NCBI RefSeq assembly: GCF_025630775.1
Contig: NZ_JAOSZE010000018.1
Location: 62,001-126,000 of the forward strand
From: Actinoplanes sp. KI2
Lineage (GTDB): Bacteria > Actinomycetota > Actinomycetes > Mycobacteriales > Micromonosporaceae
DNA length: 64,000 nucleotides
Direction: 5' to 3'
Every line of letters starts with the position of its first letter. Position 1 is the stretch's first letter. This document shows, one piece after another, positions 17,544-24,183 of the stretch. Made by a program: the position numbers and the translations under genes. Below the pieces are notes generated by a model that was not told where the DNA came from, did no database searches, and was given only the letters and a program-made list of their open reading frames with translations.

Positions 17544-17630
17544 GCGAAATCGTCCTTTGCGCTGGGGTGAGAGGAACCCGGGGGAGCGGGCGGTTGAACC
17601 GCCGCGTAGGTGCGCTTGGCGGGGCGAAAT

Positions 17631-17645
17631 TGTGAACGCAAACAT
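17631..17645 (-). promoter_or_regulatory. LacI-type operator of the arabinose operon
   Basis: Minus strand ATGTTTGCGTTCACA. It matches the plus-strand site ATGTTAACGATCACA at 6788-6802 at 12 of 15 positions, including TGTT, central CG and TCACA. It overlaps the -10 region of the operon promoter, so it should repress. Confidence 0.6.
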
Positions 17646-17670
17646 CCACGCGACATGCACGGGCTGTCAA
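17641..17670 (-). promoter_or_regulatory. Arabinose operon promoter
   Basis: Minus strand: consensus -35 TTGACA (17665-17670) and an imperfect -10, GATGTT or GGATGT, at 17-18 bp spacing. The weak -10 lies under the operator. The start point would be near 17634, giving a leader of about 90 bases before the binding-protein ATG. Confidence 0.55.
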
Positions 17671-17884
17671 GGGCCCGCTACATCGCCGTTACGTGTTCGT
17701 GACATTGAAGCGATGCTGGTCCCGGCGGCATTTAGCACTGCTTGACAGCGTTCCCGGAGGTGGAGGATGGTGTCCATGGTGTATCTACCAGGTTTCCGGT
17801 GGGGTGATCCTCCGCCCGGTCCCTAGATCAGGATTGTGAACGATCTCAGGCATGGTGGCCGATCGGCCGTCATCGCTGGACGAC

Positions 17885-18004
17885 CTGCGGGCGCCACTGC
17901 TGGATTTCCCGCGGGCACCAACGCTGGATGATCCGCGGGCGCCACTGCTGGATGATCCGCGGGCGCCAACGCTGGATGACCCGCGGGCGCCACCCCTGCG
18001 TCCG
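17885..18004. repeat. Tandem repeat, five 24-bp units
   Basis: Five units based on CCGCGGGCGCCACTGCTGG plus five variable bases (GATGA/GATGC class ends), differing at a few positions. Read on the plus strand it would encode DDPRAPLL-like octapeptides, but no gene is supported on either strand here. It lies just beyond the stop of the LuxR-type gene. Confidence 0.85.
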
Positions 18005-18055
18005 GAGATCACCCCGGACCGGGTCGGTCAGCGTCGCCACGCTGACCGGGGTTGG

Positions 18056-20989
18056 TCAGTCGTTGAGGACGCGCGCCAATTCGGTGCGGGACCGCACGCC
18101 CAGCCGGGCGAAGACGTTGCGCAGATGATGGTCGACGGTGCGCGGGCTCAGGTGCAGTTGCTGGGCCACCTCCCGGTTGGTCGCGCCGTCGGCGACCAGG
18201 CCGGCGATCCGTTCCTGCTGGGCGGTCAGCGGCGGGCCCGGCGAGCCGGCCGGGGCGGGCCGGGCGGGGATCCCCGGGCTCACCGGAGCCGGCGCTCGCT
18301 CACCGGCCGCGCGCAGCTCACGGGCGGCCTGGGCGGCCCACGGGCCCGCGTCGAGACGCTGGAACGTCTCCGCCGCGTGCCGCAGATGACCTCGCGCCTC
18401 CAGCGACCGCCGCCGGCGGCGCAGGTGCCGCCCGTACAGCAGCTCGGTGTGCGCCAAGGCGAAGCCGGCGTCGTGCCGGCGCAGCGCCTCCCGGAAGTGG
18501 TCGTCGGCGGCGCCCGCGTCACGTGCCCGCAGCGCGCGGCAGCGGGCGCTCATCGCCAGCCAGGCCGCCTCGCCGGTGCGCCGCGCCCACCGGTCGAACT
18601 GGAGGGCCGGCGCGTCCAGGCCGGGCGCGGCGCCGGCCGCCTCGATCAGGTGCGGGATCACCGCCACCCGCAGCACAGTGGAGCCCCGGCCGGGCGGCGC
18701 CGCGACAATCGCCCCGAGGCGTTCCGCGGCCGGCGCCGGGTGGCCCTCCACCAGATCGAGCAGCGCGTACGCCCAATCGGCCAGGTCGCGGGCCTCCTCG
18801 TGGCGTGCGGTCGCGGCCCGGCAGCGGTGCTCCCCGGTGGCGCGGTCGCCGACCAGCGCGGCCAGAACGGCGAGCAGCGCGAGGAGGCTGTCGGCGAGGT
18901 CGAGCCGCCCGTACCGGCTCGCCGCGGCCGCCCCGTCGAGGGCGGCGGCGGTGGCCGCGTCGTGGCGTCCGGCCGCCAGCTCCGCGTACGCGACGGCCTC
19001 GAGCGCGGCCGGGACCAGCGCGTACGCACCGGAAGCCGACGCCGCGGCGGCGGCCCGGCGGGCGAGGGCGGCGGCGCGCCGGTCCTGCCCGACCACGATC
19101 CCGGCCATCGCGGCGCCGACCAGCAGCGAGGGGTCGCCGACCCGGGCGGCCAGGTCGAGAACCGCCCGGAACTCGGTGAACGCGGATTCGTCCTGCCCTT
19201 GCAGGAGCGACGCGAGCCCCCGAACCTGCCGGACGGCGAGGGCTTCCCCGACGGAAGTCCACGGCACGCCGAGGCCCGCGGACGGCGATGACGGGCCGAG
19301 TCCGGCGGACGCCCGCGGGAGGCCGAGCCCGGCGGACGCCGACGGGAGGCCGAGTTCGGCGGACATCGACGGTGGGCCGAGTCCGGCGGACGTCGACGGC
19401 GGGCCGACGCCGGCGGACGGCGTTGCGAGGTCGAGTCCGGCAGACGTCGACGGGAAATCGAGGGCGGCGGCGAGGGCGACGAACCGGCCGGGGTCGCCGG
19501 CCCGGCAGCAGGCCTCGCCGGCGAGCAGCAGGGCCGACAACGCGCCGGGCCGGTCGTACGGCAGCAGCTCGCCGGCCACGTCGAGCAGGGCGTCGCGGGC
19601 CGGGAGAGGGTCGCCGCGCAGGCCGATCTCGGCGATCAGGCCGCGGGCGCGGGCGCGGACAATGGCGTTCCCGGCGGGCCGGGGGAGCGGCGAGGTGGTG
19701 TCGCCAGGCCTGGTGGTGTCGCCGGGTCCGGTGGGCCGGGTGGTGCCGCCGTGGCTTGCGGCGCGGTGCAGCAGGGGGAGGGCCTCGTCCGGGCGGCCGG
19801 CCAGCCAGAAGGAGCGGGCGGCGTTCAGGAGCAGGCGCGACGGGTCGTCGGCCAGGGCTGCGGCGTACCGGAAAGCAATCGCGGCCGGCGCGGGCGCGGC
19901 ACCCGCCGCGGCCGTGGCGAGCCGGTGGGCGAGACCGGAATCGGGCCGGCCCAGGGCCGCGGCGGCGCGGTGGGTCAGCGCGGCCAGGCCGTCGAGCCGC
20001 TCCGCTGCGACCAGATGAGCCGCCCGGCGGGCACCGGCGGGTGCCTCGCGATAAATCCCGGCACGCAGGATTCGAGGTACAAAGTGGGCACAGCCGTCCG
20101 GTGAGATGGTCACCAGGCCCGTGGCCTCCGCAGCCGACAGAGCCGACAGATCTGTTATGTGCGTCGGCTCGACGGCCAGCAGGAGCAGCGCATCCCGGGT
20201 GGCCGCCGGCAGAGCGGCCACCGCGGCCCGCAGCCGCGCCGCGAGCGGGCCGTGCGGCGGCAGCCCGGCCGGCAACGGCGCGAAGCCCCGTCGCTGCGCC
20301 AGCGAAAGCGCCTCGCCGAGCTCCGTCAGAACCCCGGGATTCCCCGCGGCCGTCGCCATGATCCCGGTCGCCACCGGATCCGCCAGATCCGGCGCGAGCG
20401 CGAGCAGCAGCCGATGCGCCTGATGCTCGTCGAGCGGGCGCAGCGGCAACACCGGCAGCCCGCAAAGCCAGCGCGCCCCGCACGCGGGCGCCCCCAATGT
20501 CGGCGCCAGCGGCCCGGAGGTCGCTGCCGGCGGCCTGGAGGTCGGCGCAGACGGCCCGGAGCTCGGCGCCAGCGGCCCGGAGGTCGCTGCCGGCGGTCCG
20601 GAGGTCAGCGCCAGCGGCCCGGAGGTCGCTGCCGGCGGCCTGGAGGTCGGCGCAGACGGCCCGGAGCTCGGCGCAGGCGGTCCGGAGGTCGGCGCCGGCA
20701 GCCCGAAGGTCGGTGCCGGCAGCGCGCAAAACCCTGGTGGCCCGGACGCCAGCACCGCTACACCCGCCGCGGCGGCCCGCGTGAGCCGTTCCCAGGATGC
20801 CGGGTCAAGCCGATCCACATCGTCCACGACGTGAATCGCGGTTCGCCCCGCCGCCCGGGCGGCCGCCCACCGCAGCAGCGTCGACCGCCCCGAACCGGGT
20901 TCCCCGGTCACGAGCAATCCGCCGCCGCAGCGCAGCAGCTCATCGATGGCTGTCACCAGATATTCGTGCACTATCGGTGCAATAACCAT
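18056..20989 (-). CDS. Large LuxR-family ATPase regulator (LAL/STAND type)
   Basis: A protein of about 977 residues. An N-terminal ATPase domain has Walker A GEPGSGRST (residues 29-37) and Walker B VVDDVDRL; a long helical repeat region follows; the C-terminus is a LuxR helix-turn-helix (LTAQQERIAGLVADGATNRE, then VDHHLRNVFARLGV). This is the layout of large MalT-like activators that need ATP and an inducer. Two low-complexity tandem inserts interrupt it: 11 heptapeptides of Pro/Ala/Ser/Thr at residues 89-165 inside the ATPase domain, and 9-residue repeats near 512-574. I chose the ATG at 20989; a TTG at 21064 in frame is possible, and neither has a strong ribosome site. The target genes are unknown. 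Confidence 0.85.
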   Translation of the reverse strand: MVIAPIVHEYLVTAIDELLRCGGGLLVTGEPGSGRSTLLRWAAARAAGRTAIHVVDDVDRLDPASWERLTRAAAAGVAVLASGPPGFCALPAPTFGLPAPTSGPPAPSSGPSAPTSRPPAATSGPLALTSGPPAATSGPLAPSSGPSAPTSRPPAATSGPLAPTLGAPACGARWLCGLPVLPLRPLDEHQAHRLLLALAPDLADPVATGIMATAAGNPGVLTELGEALSLAQRRGFAPLPAGLPPHGPLAARLRAAVAALPAATRDALLLLAVEPTHITDLSALSAAEATGLVTISPDGCAHFVPRILRAGIYREAPAGARRAAHLVAAERLDGLAALTHRAAAALGRPDSGLAHRLATAAAGAAPAPAAIAFRYAAALADDPSRLLLNAARSFWLAGRPDEALPLLHRAASHGGTTRPTGPGDTTRPGDTTSPLPRPAGNAIVRARARGLIAEIGLRGDPLPARDALLDVAGELLPYDRPGALSALLLAGEACCRAGDPGRFVALAAALDFPSTSAGLDLATPSAGVGPPSTSAGLGPPSMSAELGLPSASAGLGLPRASAGLGPSSPSAGLGVPWTSVGEALAVRQVRGLASLLQGQDESAFTEFRAVLDLAARVGDPSLLVGAAMAGIVVGQDRRAAALARRAAAAASASGAYALVPAALEAVAYAELAAGRHDAATAAALDGAAAASRYGRLDLADSLLALLAVLAALVGDRATGEHRCRAATARHEEARDLADWAYALLDLVEGHPAPAAERLGAIVAAPPGRGSTVLRVAVIPHLIEAAGAAPGLDAPALQFDRWARRTGEAAWLAMSARCRALRARDAGAADDHFREALRRHDAGFALAHTELLYGRHLRRRRRSLEARGHLRHAAETFQRLDAGPWAAQAARELRAAGERAPAPVSPGIPARPAPAGSPGPPLTAQQERIAGLVADGATNREVAQQLHLSPRTVDHHLRNVFARLGVRSRTELARVLND
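19269..19457 (-). repeat. Coding tandem repeat, seven 27-bp units
   Basis: Seven units anchored on CCGAGTCCGGCGGACG, all 27 bp long, inside the LuxR-type gene. They encode AGLGPPSTS-like nonapeptides. The period keeps the frame; units differ at several positions, so the array is not recent or is under drift. Confidence 0.85.
20495..20725 (-). repeat. Coding tandem repeat, eleven 21-bp units
   Basis: Eleven 21-bp units coding for heptapeptides such as PLAPTSG, PPAATSG and PSAPTSR, within the ATPase domain of the LuxR-type regulator. Larger blocks of several units are duplicated, so the array grew by copying multi-unit blocks. Confidence 0.85.
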
Positions 20990-21092
20990 GCCCGAGAGTC
21001 TCGTGGAACCGGGCGCGAGCGGGGAAGAGCATTTCGGAACGTGCGATTTCCGCCGTGTTAACAACCCGGTCGCATTGCGCCGGCGGAACTGG

Positions 21093-21680
21093 CTAGTCCC
21101 GCTCGCCGGCGAGGATCTCCAGGCTCAGCGTCAGCGCCGCCCGGTGCAGGTCCGCCCCGTCGCCCTCCTGGTCCTGCAGGGCCGTGACCGCGGCGATCTG
21201 GAACGTGGCCAGCGCCGTCCGCACGCGCAGCCGTTGCTCCGGTGTGGCCCCGGCCGGGGCCAGCGCGGTCACCAGCGAGCGCATGACCTCCTTGACCTCC
21301 GCCCCGATCGGCAGGCTCTGGATCTCGGTGTAGTTCTGCCGCACCACCAGGATCAGGTCGATGCCCCATTGCTGCTGATGCGCCGCGAACCGCCGGATCA
21401 ACTCGGCCCGGCCGTCGTCGCTGAGCGGCCGCTTGGCGTCGGCCTCGTCGGCCAGCTCGGCGATCCCGTCGAGATACCCCCGCAAGATCGCGGTGAGGAT
21501 CTCCTCCTTGGTACGGAAGTGGAAGTACAGCGCCGCCTTGGTCACCCCGAGCTGCTCGGCGATCTCCCGCAAGGAGGTGGCCGTGTACCCGTGCCGGGCG
21601 AACAACTCCAGCGCGATGCCCAGCGTCCGATCCCGGGTATCCGTGCGCCGGCTGTCCACTCCGTCGCTCCGTGCCGCCAC
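21093..21680 (-). CDS. TetR-family transcriptional regulator
   Basis: A 195-residue TetR protein. The DNA-binding domain is complete (ALELFARHGYTATSLREIAE, then LGVTKAALYFHFRTKEEIL), followed by a helical ligand domain. I chose the GTG at 21680 because GGGAGGGG lies directly upstream and the length is typical; an open frame extends 81 codons further but only through repeat sequence. It lies just upstream of the LuxR-type gene on the same strand and downstream of a repeat array. The ligand is unknown. Confidence 0.88.
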   Translation of the reverse strand: MAARSDGVDSRRTDTRDRTLGIALELFARHGYTATSLREIAEQLGVTKAALYFHFRTKEEILTAILRGYLDGIAELADEADAKRPLSDDGRAELIRRFAAHQQQWGIDLILVVRQNYTEIQSLPIGAEVKEVMRSLVTALAPAGATPEQRLRVRTALATFQIAAVTALQDQEGDGADLHRAALTLSLEILAGERD

Positions 21681-21960
21681 TACCCCTCCCGCCGCCCGGC
21701 CAAGCCGTTCCGGTGCCCGCCAAGCCCACCCCTGTCCGGACGAGCTCGCCGCGTTGCCGGCAAGCTCGCCTCGCTGTCGGCAAGCTCGCCCCGTTGCCCG
21801 GCCAACTCGCCTCGCTGTCGGCAAGCTCGCCCCGTTGCCCGGCCAACTCGCCTCGCTGCAGACAAGCTCGCCCCGCTGCCCGGCCAACTCGCCCTTTTCC
21901 CGGCAACAACGCCCGTTGCCCGGCAAGCGACAGGCTAGTCGGTCCGCGTGCGCTGTCGCG
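21681..21960. other. Intergenic region filled by a repeat array
   Basis: Between the asparaginase stop and the TetR start. Most of it is the 21/42-bp tandem array; all six frames are open across it, so open frames there carry no information. Only the TetR ribosome binding site is otherwise visible. Confidence 0.6.
21745..21925. repeat. Intergenic tandem repeat, 21-bp unit in 42-bp pairs
   Basis: Alternating units GCAAGCTCGCCCCGTTGCCCG and GGCCAACTCGCCTCGCTGTCG-like repeats, roughly eight in all, with alternating pairs forming a 42-bp superunit. It sits upstream of the TetR gene and could affect its expression. Confidence 0.8.
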
Positions 21961-22971
21961 TCAGGCTGCCGCTCGCCGCGCGGACCAGGGCCAGGCGGCA
22001 GCCGCGCCGAGGCCGCCGGCCGCGCCGAATGCCGCCTCGATCTGCGCGCGGGTCGCGCCGTGCAGCAGGGCCAGTTGCAGGAGCAGGCGCGCCTTGTAGG
22101 GGTCGAGTGCCCCGGCCGCTATCAATCCGCGTTCGCCCAGGTCGCGCTCCGAGCCGGGAAAGCCGTAGGTGCCGGTGGCGACGAAGCCCGCACCGACCCG
22201 GGAGGCGAGCACGACGGGAATCCGACCCGCGATCGCCGCCAGCACGGGTGGCCAGCCCTCCGGCACGTGCCCCACCCCGAAGCCGGCGATGACGAGACCG
22301 TCGACCGCGGCCGCCAGACTCTCGAGGAGAGCGCCGTCGTCCCCGAACGTCGCCGTGTACAACCCGACCCGGGGCGCCGCCGTGGAGCTCGGGAGCGGCG
22401 GCAAGGTGAACCGGGTTTCGGGCCGCTGCACAAAGTGGACCCGTCCTTCGGCCAGGTATCCGAGCGGTCCGCCGAGCGGCGAAGTGAACGCCGATACGCT
22501 GCTGGTGTGCGTCTTGCGCACCCGCGCGCCGGCGTGGATCTCGTCCGCCAGCACCACCAGACATCCTCGGTCGCGGGCCGCCGGGGACGACGCCACCCGG
22601 ACCGCCGCCAGGATGTTCGCCGGGCCGTCCGCGCCGGCCAGCGTCGGGTTGCGCATCGCGCCGGTGACGACGATCGGCTGCGGGCCGCGGTGGAGCAGGT
22701 CCACGGCGTACGCGGTCTCCTCGATGGTGTCCGTGCCCTGCATGACCACCGCACCCGCCCGGCCCTCCGCCTCAATGAGGCGAAGCAGCTCGCCGAGGTC
22801 GGCGAGCGTGAGCGAGGCGCCGGGGCGGTTGCACAGCGTGCGCACGGTGAGCGGCAGATCGCCGAGGCCGGGCACGGCGTCGACCAGCTGCCGCGCGGTG
22901 AGGGTGGGCGTGACGCCGCTCGCGCCGGACATGGCGATCGTGCCGCCCGTCCCCACGACCAGCACGCTCAT
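21961..22971 (-). CDS. L-asparaginase (type I/II fold)
   Basis: A 336-residue asparaginase hydrolysing L-asparagine to aspartate and ammonia. The N-terminal nucleophile loop GTGGTIAMSG and the second catalytic motif VVMQGTDTIEETAYAVDLL (Thr-Asp) are both present, and KTHTSSVSAFTSPLGGPLG matches the family. No signal peptide is visible, so it is probably cytoplasmic. Start ATG at 22971; the open frame upstream is only the antisense of the acetyltransferase gene. It is divergent from the GNAT gene. Confidence 0.94.
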   Translation of the reverse strand: MSVLVVGTGGTIAMSGASGVTPTLTARQLVDAVPGLGDLPLTVRTLCNRPGASLTLADLGELLRLIEAEGRAGAVVMQGTDTIEETAYAVDLLHRGPQPIVVTGAMRNPTLAGADGPANILAAVRVASSPAARDRGCLVVLADEIHAGARVRKTHTSSVSAFTSPLGGPLGYLAEGRVHFVQRPETRFTLPPLPSSTAAPRVGLYTATFGDDGALLESLAAAVDGLVIAGFGVGHVPEGWPPVLAAIAGRIPVVLASRVGAGFVATGTYGFPGSERDLGERGLIAAGALDPYKARLLLQLALLHGATRAQIEAAFGAAGGLGAAAAWPWSARRAAA

Positions 22972-23016
22972 GGAACTCAGTCTCGCATCGGCCGCCGCGC
23001 CGCTACCCTGCACCGG

Positions 23017-23598
23017 GTGATCGTCATCCGTGAGTTCGCCTGGTCCGACTACGACGCCGTGCTGGCGGTGTGGGGCGCGGCCGGCCGCGACGTCGTCCCG
23101 CGGGCCGAGCTCGAGGCGAAACTGACCCGCGACCCCGAGCTGTTCCTGGTGGCCGAGGCGCCCGGAGCGGTGGCCGAGCAGGGGGCGGTGGCCGAGCAGG
23201 GGGCGGTGGCCGAGCAGGGGGCGGTGGCCGAGCAGGGGGCGGTGGCCGAGCAGGGGGCGGTGGCCGAGCAGGGGGCGGTGGCCGAGCAGGGGGCGGTGGC
23301 CGAGCAGGCTGGAGCGGTGGCCGAGCAGGCTGGAGCGGTGGTCGCGGTCGTGCTGGGCACCTACGACGGCCGTCGCGGAGGGATCCTGCGCCTGGCCGTC
23401 CACCCGGCTCACCGCCGCGCCGGCATCGCCACCGCGCTGGTCGCCGAGTTGGAGTCCAGATTCCGCAAGCTGGGCTGCCCGCGCGTCAACCTGATGGTCC
23501 TGCCGGACAACCTGGACGGTCTCCGTTTCTGGCAGAGCCTCGGCTATCTCCCGGTCCCCGACGTCGTGTGCACGAAGCCGCTCGCGAACCACCGTTAA
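23017..23598 (+). CDS. GNAT acetyltransferase with a repeat insertion
   Basis: A 193-residue GNAT-fold protein. The acetyl-CoA site is visible as LRLAVHPAHRRAGIATALV, followed by LGCPRVNLMVLPDN and the C-terminal FWQSLGYL. Between strands beta2 (LFLVAE) and beta3 (VVAVVLGTYD) nine copies of GAVAEQ are inserted (residues about 50-107), lengthening a hairpin normally only a few residues long. The start is GTG at 23017; TACCCT at 23004-23009 is a plausible -10, placing the transcript start at the GTG, so the mRNA would be leaderless. Substrate unknown. Confidence 0.88.
   Translation: MIVIREFAWSDYDAVLAVWGAAGRDVVPRAELEAKLTRDPELFLVAEAPGAVAEQGAVAEQGAVAEQGAVAEQGAVAEQGAVAEQGAVAEQGAVAEQAGAVAEQAGAVVAVVLGTYDGRRGGILRLAVHPAHRRAGIATALVAELESRFRKLGCPRVNLMVLPDNLDGLRFWQSLGYLPVPDVVCTKPLANHR
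23167..23340 (+). repeat. Coding tandem repeat, nine 18- to 21-bp units
   Basis: Nine copies of GCGGTGGCCGAGCAG in the acetyltransferase gene: eight spaced by 18 bp (GAVAEQ) and the last by 21 bp (AGAVAEQ). The 18-bp units are nearly identical in sequence, so the array expanded recently and its length probably varies between strains. Confidence 0.92.
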
Positions 23599-23607
23599 CA
23601 TGCCGGC

Positions 23608-23991
23608 ATGAAGCGGTGGGGCGTGTTCCTGCTCGGGCTCGGCATCGGCGGGTGGCTCGGCGTGCAGGTCGGCGAGGCGGCCGCCCTCGGCGGGCTCGTC
23701 GTCGCCGTGGCGGGCTTGCTCCTGCTCGGTCTCGGCGCCCGTTCCGGCGATCCCGGGGGCGACCTGGTGGGGGACGCGATGGAGGCCCGAGCCGACGGCG
23801 GAGAGGCCACGGCGCCCGCCGACCGGCCCAAGCTCCCCGGTCTCGGCCGGCGGGTCGAGCAGATCCTGCGGCTCTCCGAGGAGCAGGCCGCCGCCCACCT
23901 TGCCCAGGCGAAGGTCGAAGCCGACCGGATCCTGGCGGACGCACGCGCCGAAGCGGACCGCATCAGGTCGGACGGGTCGCCGCCGGAGTAG
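23608..23991 (+). CDS. Small membrane protein with coiled-coil tail
   Basis: A 127-residue protein. Residues 1-45 hold two Gly-rich membrane segments (GVFLLGLGIGGWLGV and LGGLVVAVAGLLLLGLG). After a polar linker comes a charged heptad-like helix with alternating Ala and Glu (residues 83-120, VEADRILADARAEADRI) resembling ATP-synthase subunit b or DivIVA-tail helices. Function unknown. It starts 9 bp after the acetyltransferase stop; TAACAT six bases before the ATG could serve as a -10 for a leaderless transcript. Confidence 0.7.
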   Translation: MKRWGVFLLGLGIGGWLGVQVGEAAALGGLVVAVAGLLLLGLGARSGDPGGDLVGDAMEARADGGEATAPADRPKLPGLGRRVEQILRLSEEQAAAHLAQAKVEADRILADARAEADRIRSDGSPPE

Positions 23992-24146
23992 ACGCCGAGG
24001 CCCTGATCGGAAACGGACACCGAAGAATTCGCCCGACGACGACTACGGAGACGGCCGTCGATGAATGGCGTGCTCGCGCCGTCCGGGCCGGCAATGCCGC
24101 CCGATGGGGGAAATCGGGCAGATGTGCCGTCCGAACGGGCAGAGTT

Positions 24147-24179
24147 CGGGCTTCCCGGCGGACGGCGCCGGGAAGCCCG
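24147..24179 (-). terminator. Hairpin terminator after the GH3 gene
   Basis: A perfect 14-bp inverted repeat (24147-24160 and 24166-24179, 5-base loop) five bases beyond the glycosidase stop codon. No U-tract follows. Confidence 0.75.
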
Positions 24180-24183
24180 GGTC

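Larger units (their letters stand above)
17544..18055. other. Intergenic region with operon promoter and 24-bp repeats
   Basis: A 512-bp gap between the arabinose operon start and the 3' end of the LuxR-type gene. It holds the operon promoter and operator, and a 24-bp tandem repeat close to the LuxR gene end. A 19-codon plus-strand frame at 17767-17826 with GGAGG before it is the only other candidate and leads to nothing. Confidence 0.6.

Noticed and set aside
17767..17826. 19-codon leader peptide on the plus strand
   Set aside because: It has a ribosome-site-like GGAGG but no gene lies downstream on that strand.
17885..18004. CRISPR array
   Set aside because: The units are contiguous with no unique spacers, and no cas genes are present. 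The same holds for the other five arrays.
18519..20729. Long open frames antisense and out of frame across the LuxR-type gene
   Set aside because: Arg/Pro/Gly-rich composition typical of shadow frames in GC-rich DNA; no domain recognisable.
21093..21926. TetR protein with an 81-residue repeat N-terminus
   Set aside because: The GTG at 21680 has a strong ribosome site and gives the normal family length; the extension is open because the repeat lacks stops in all frames.
21961..23898. A 645-residue asparaginase with a repeat-rich N-terminal domain
   Set aside because: The upstream half is the antisense of the acetyltransferase and its repeats; the asparaginase starts at 22971.
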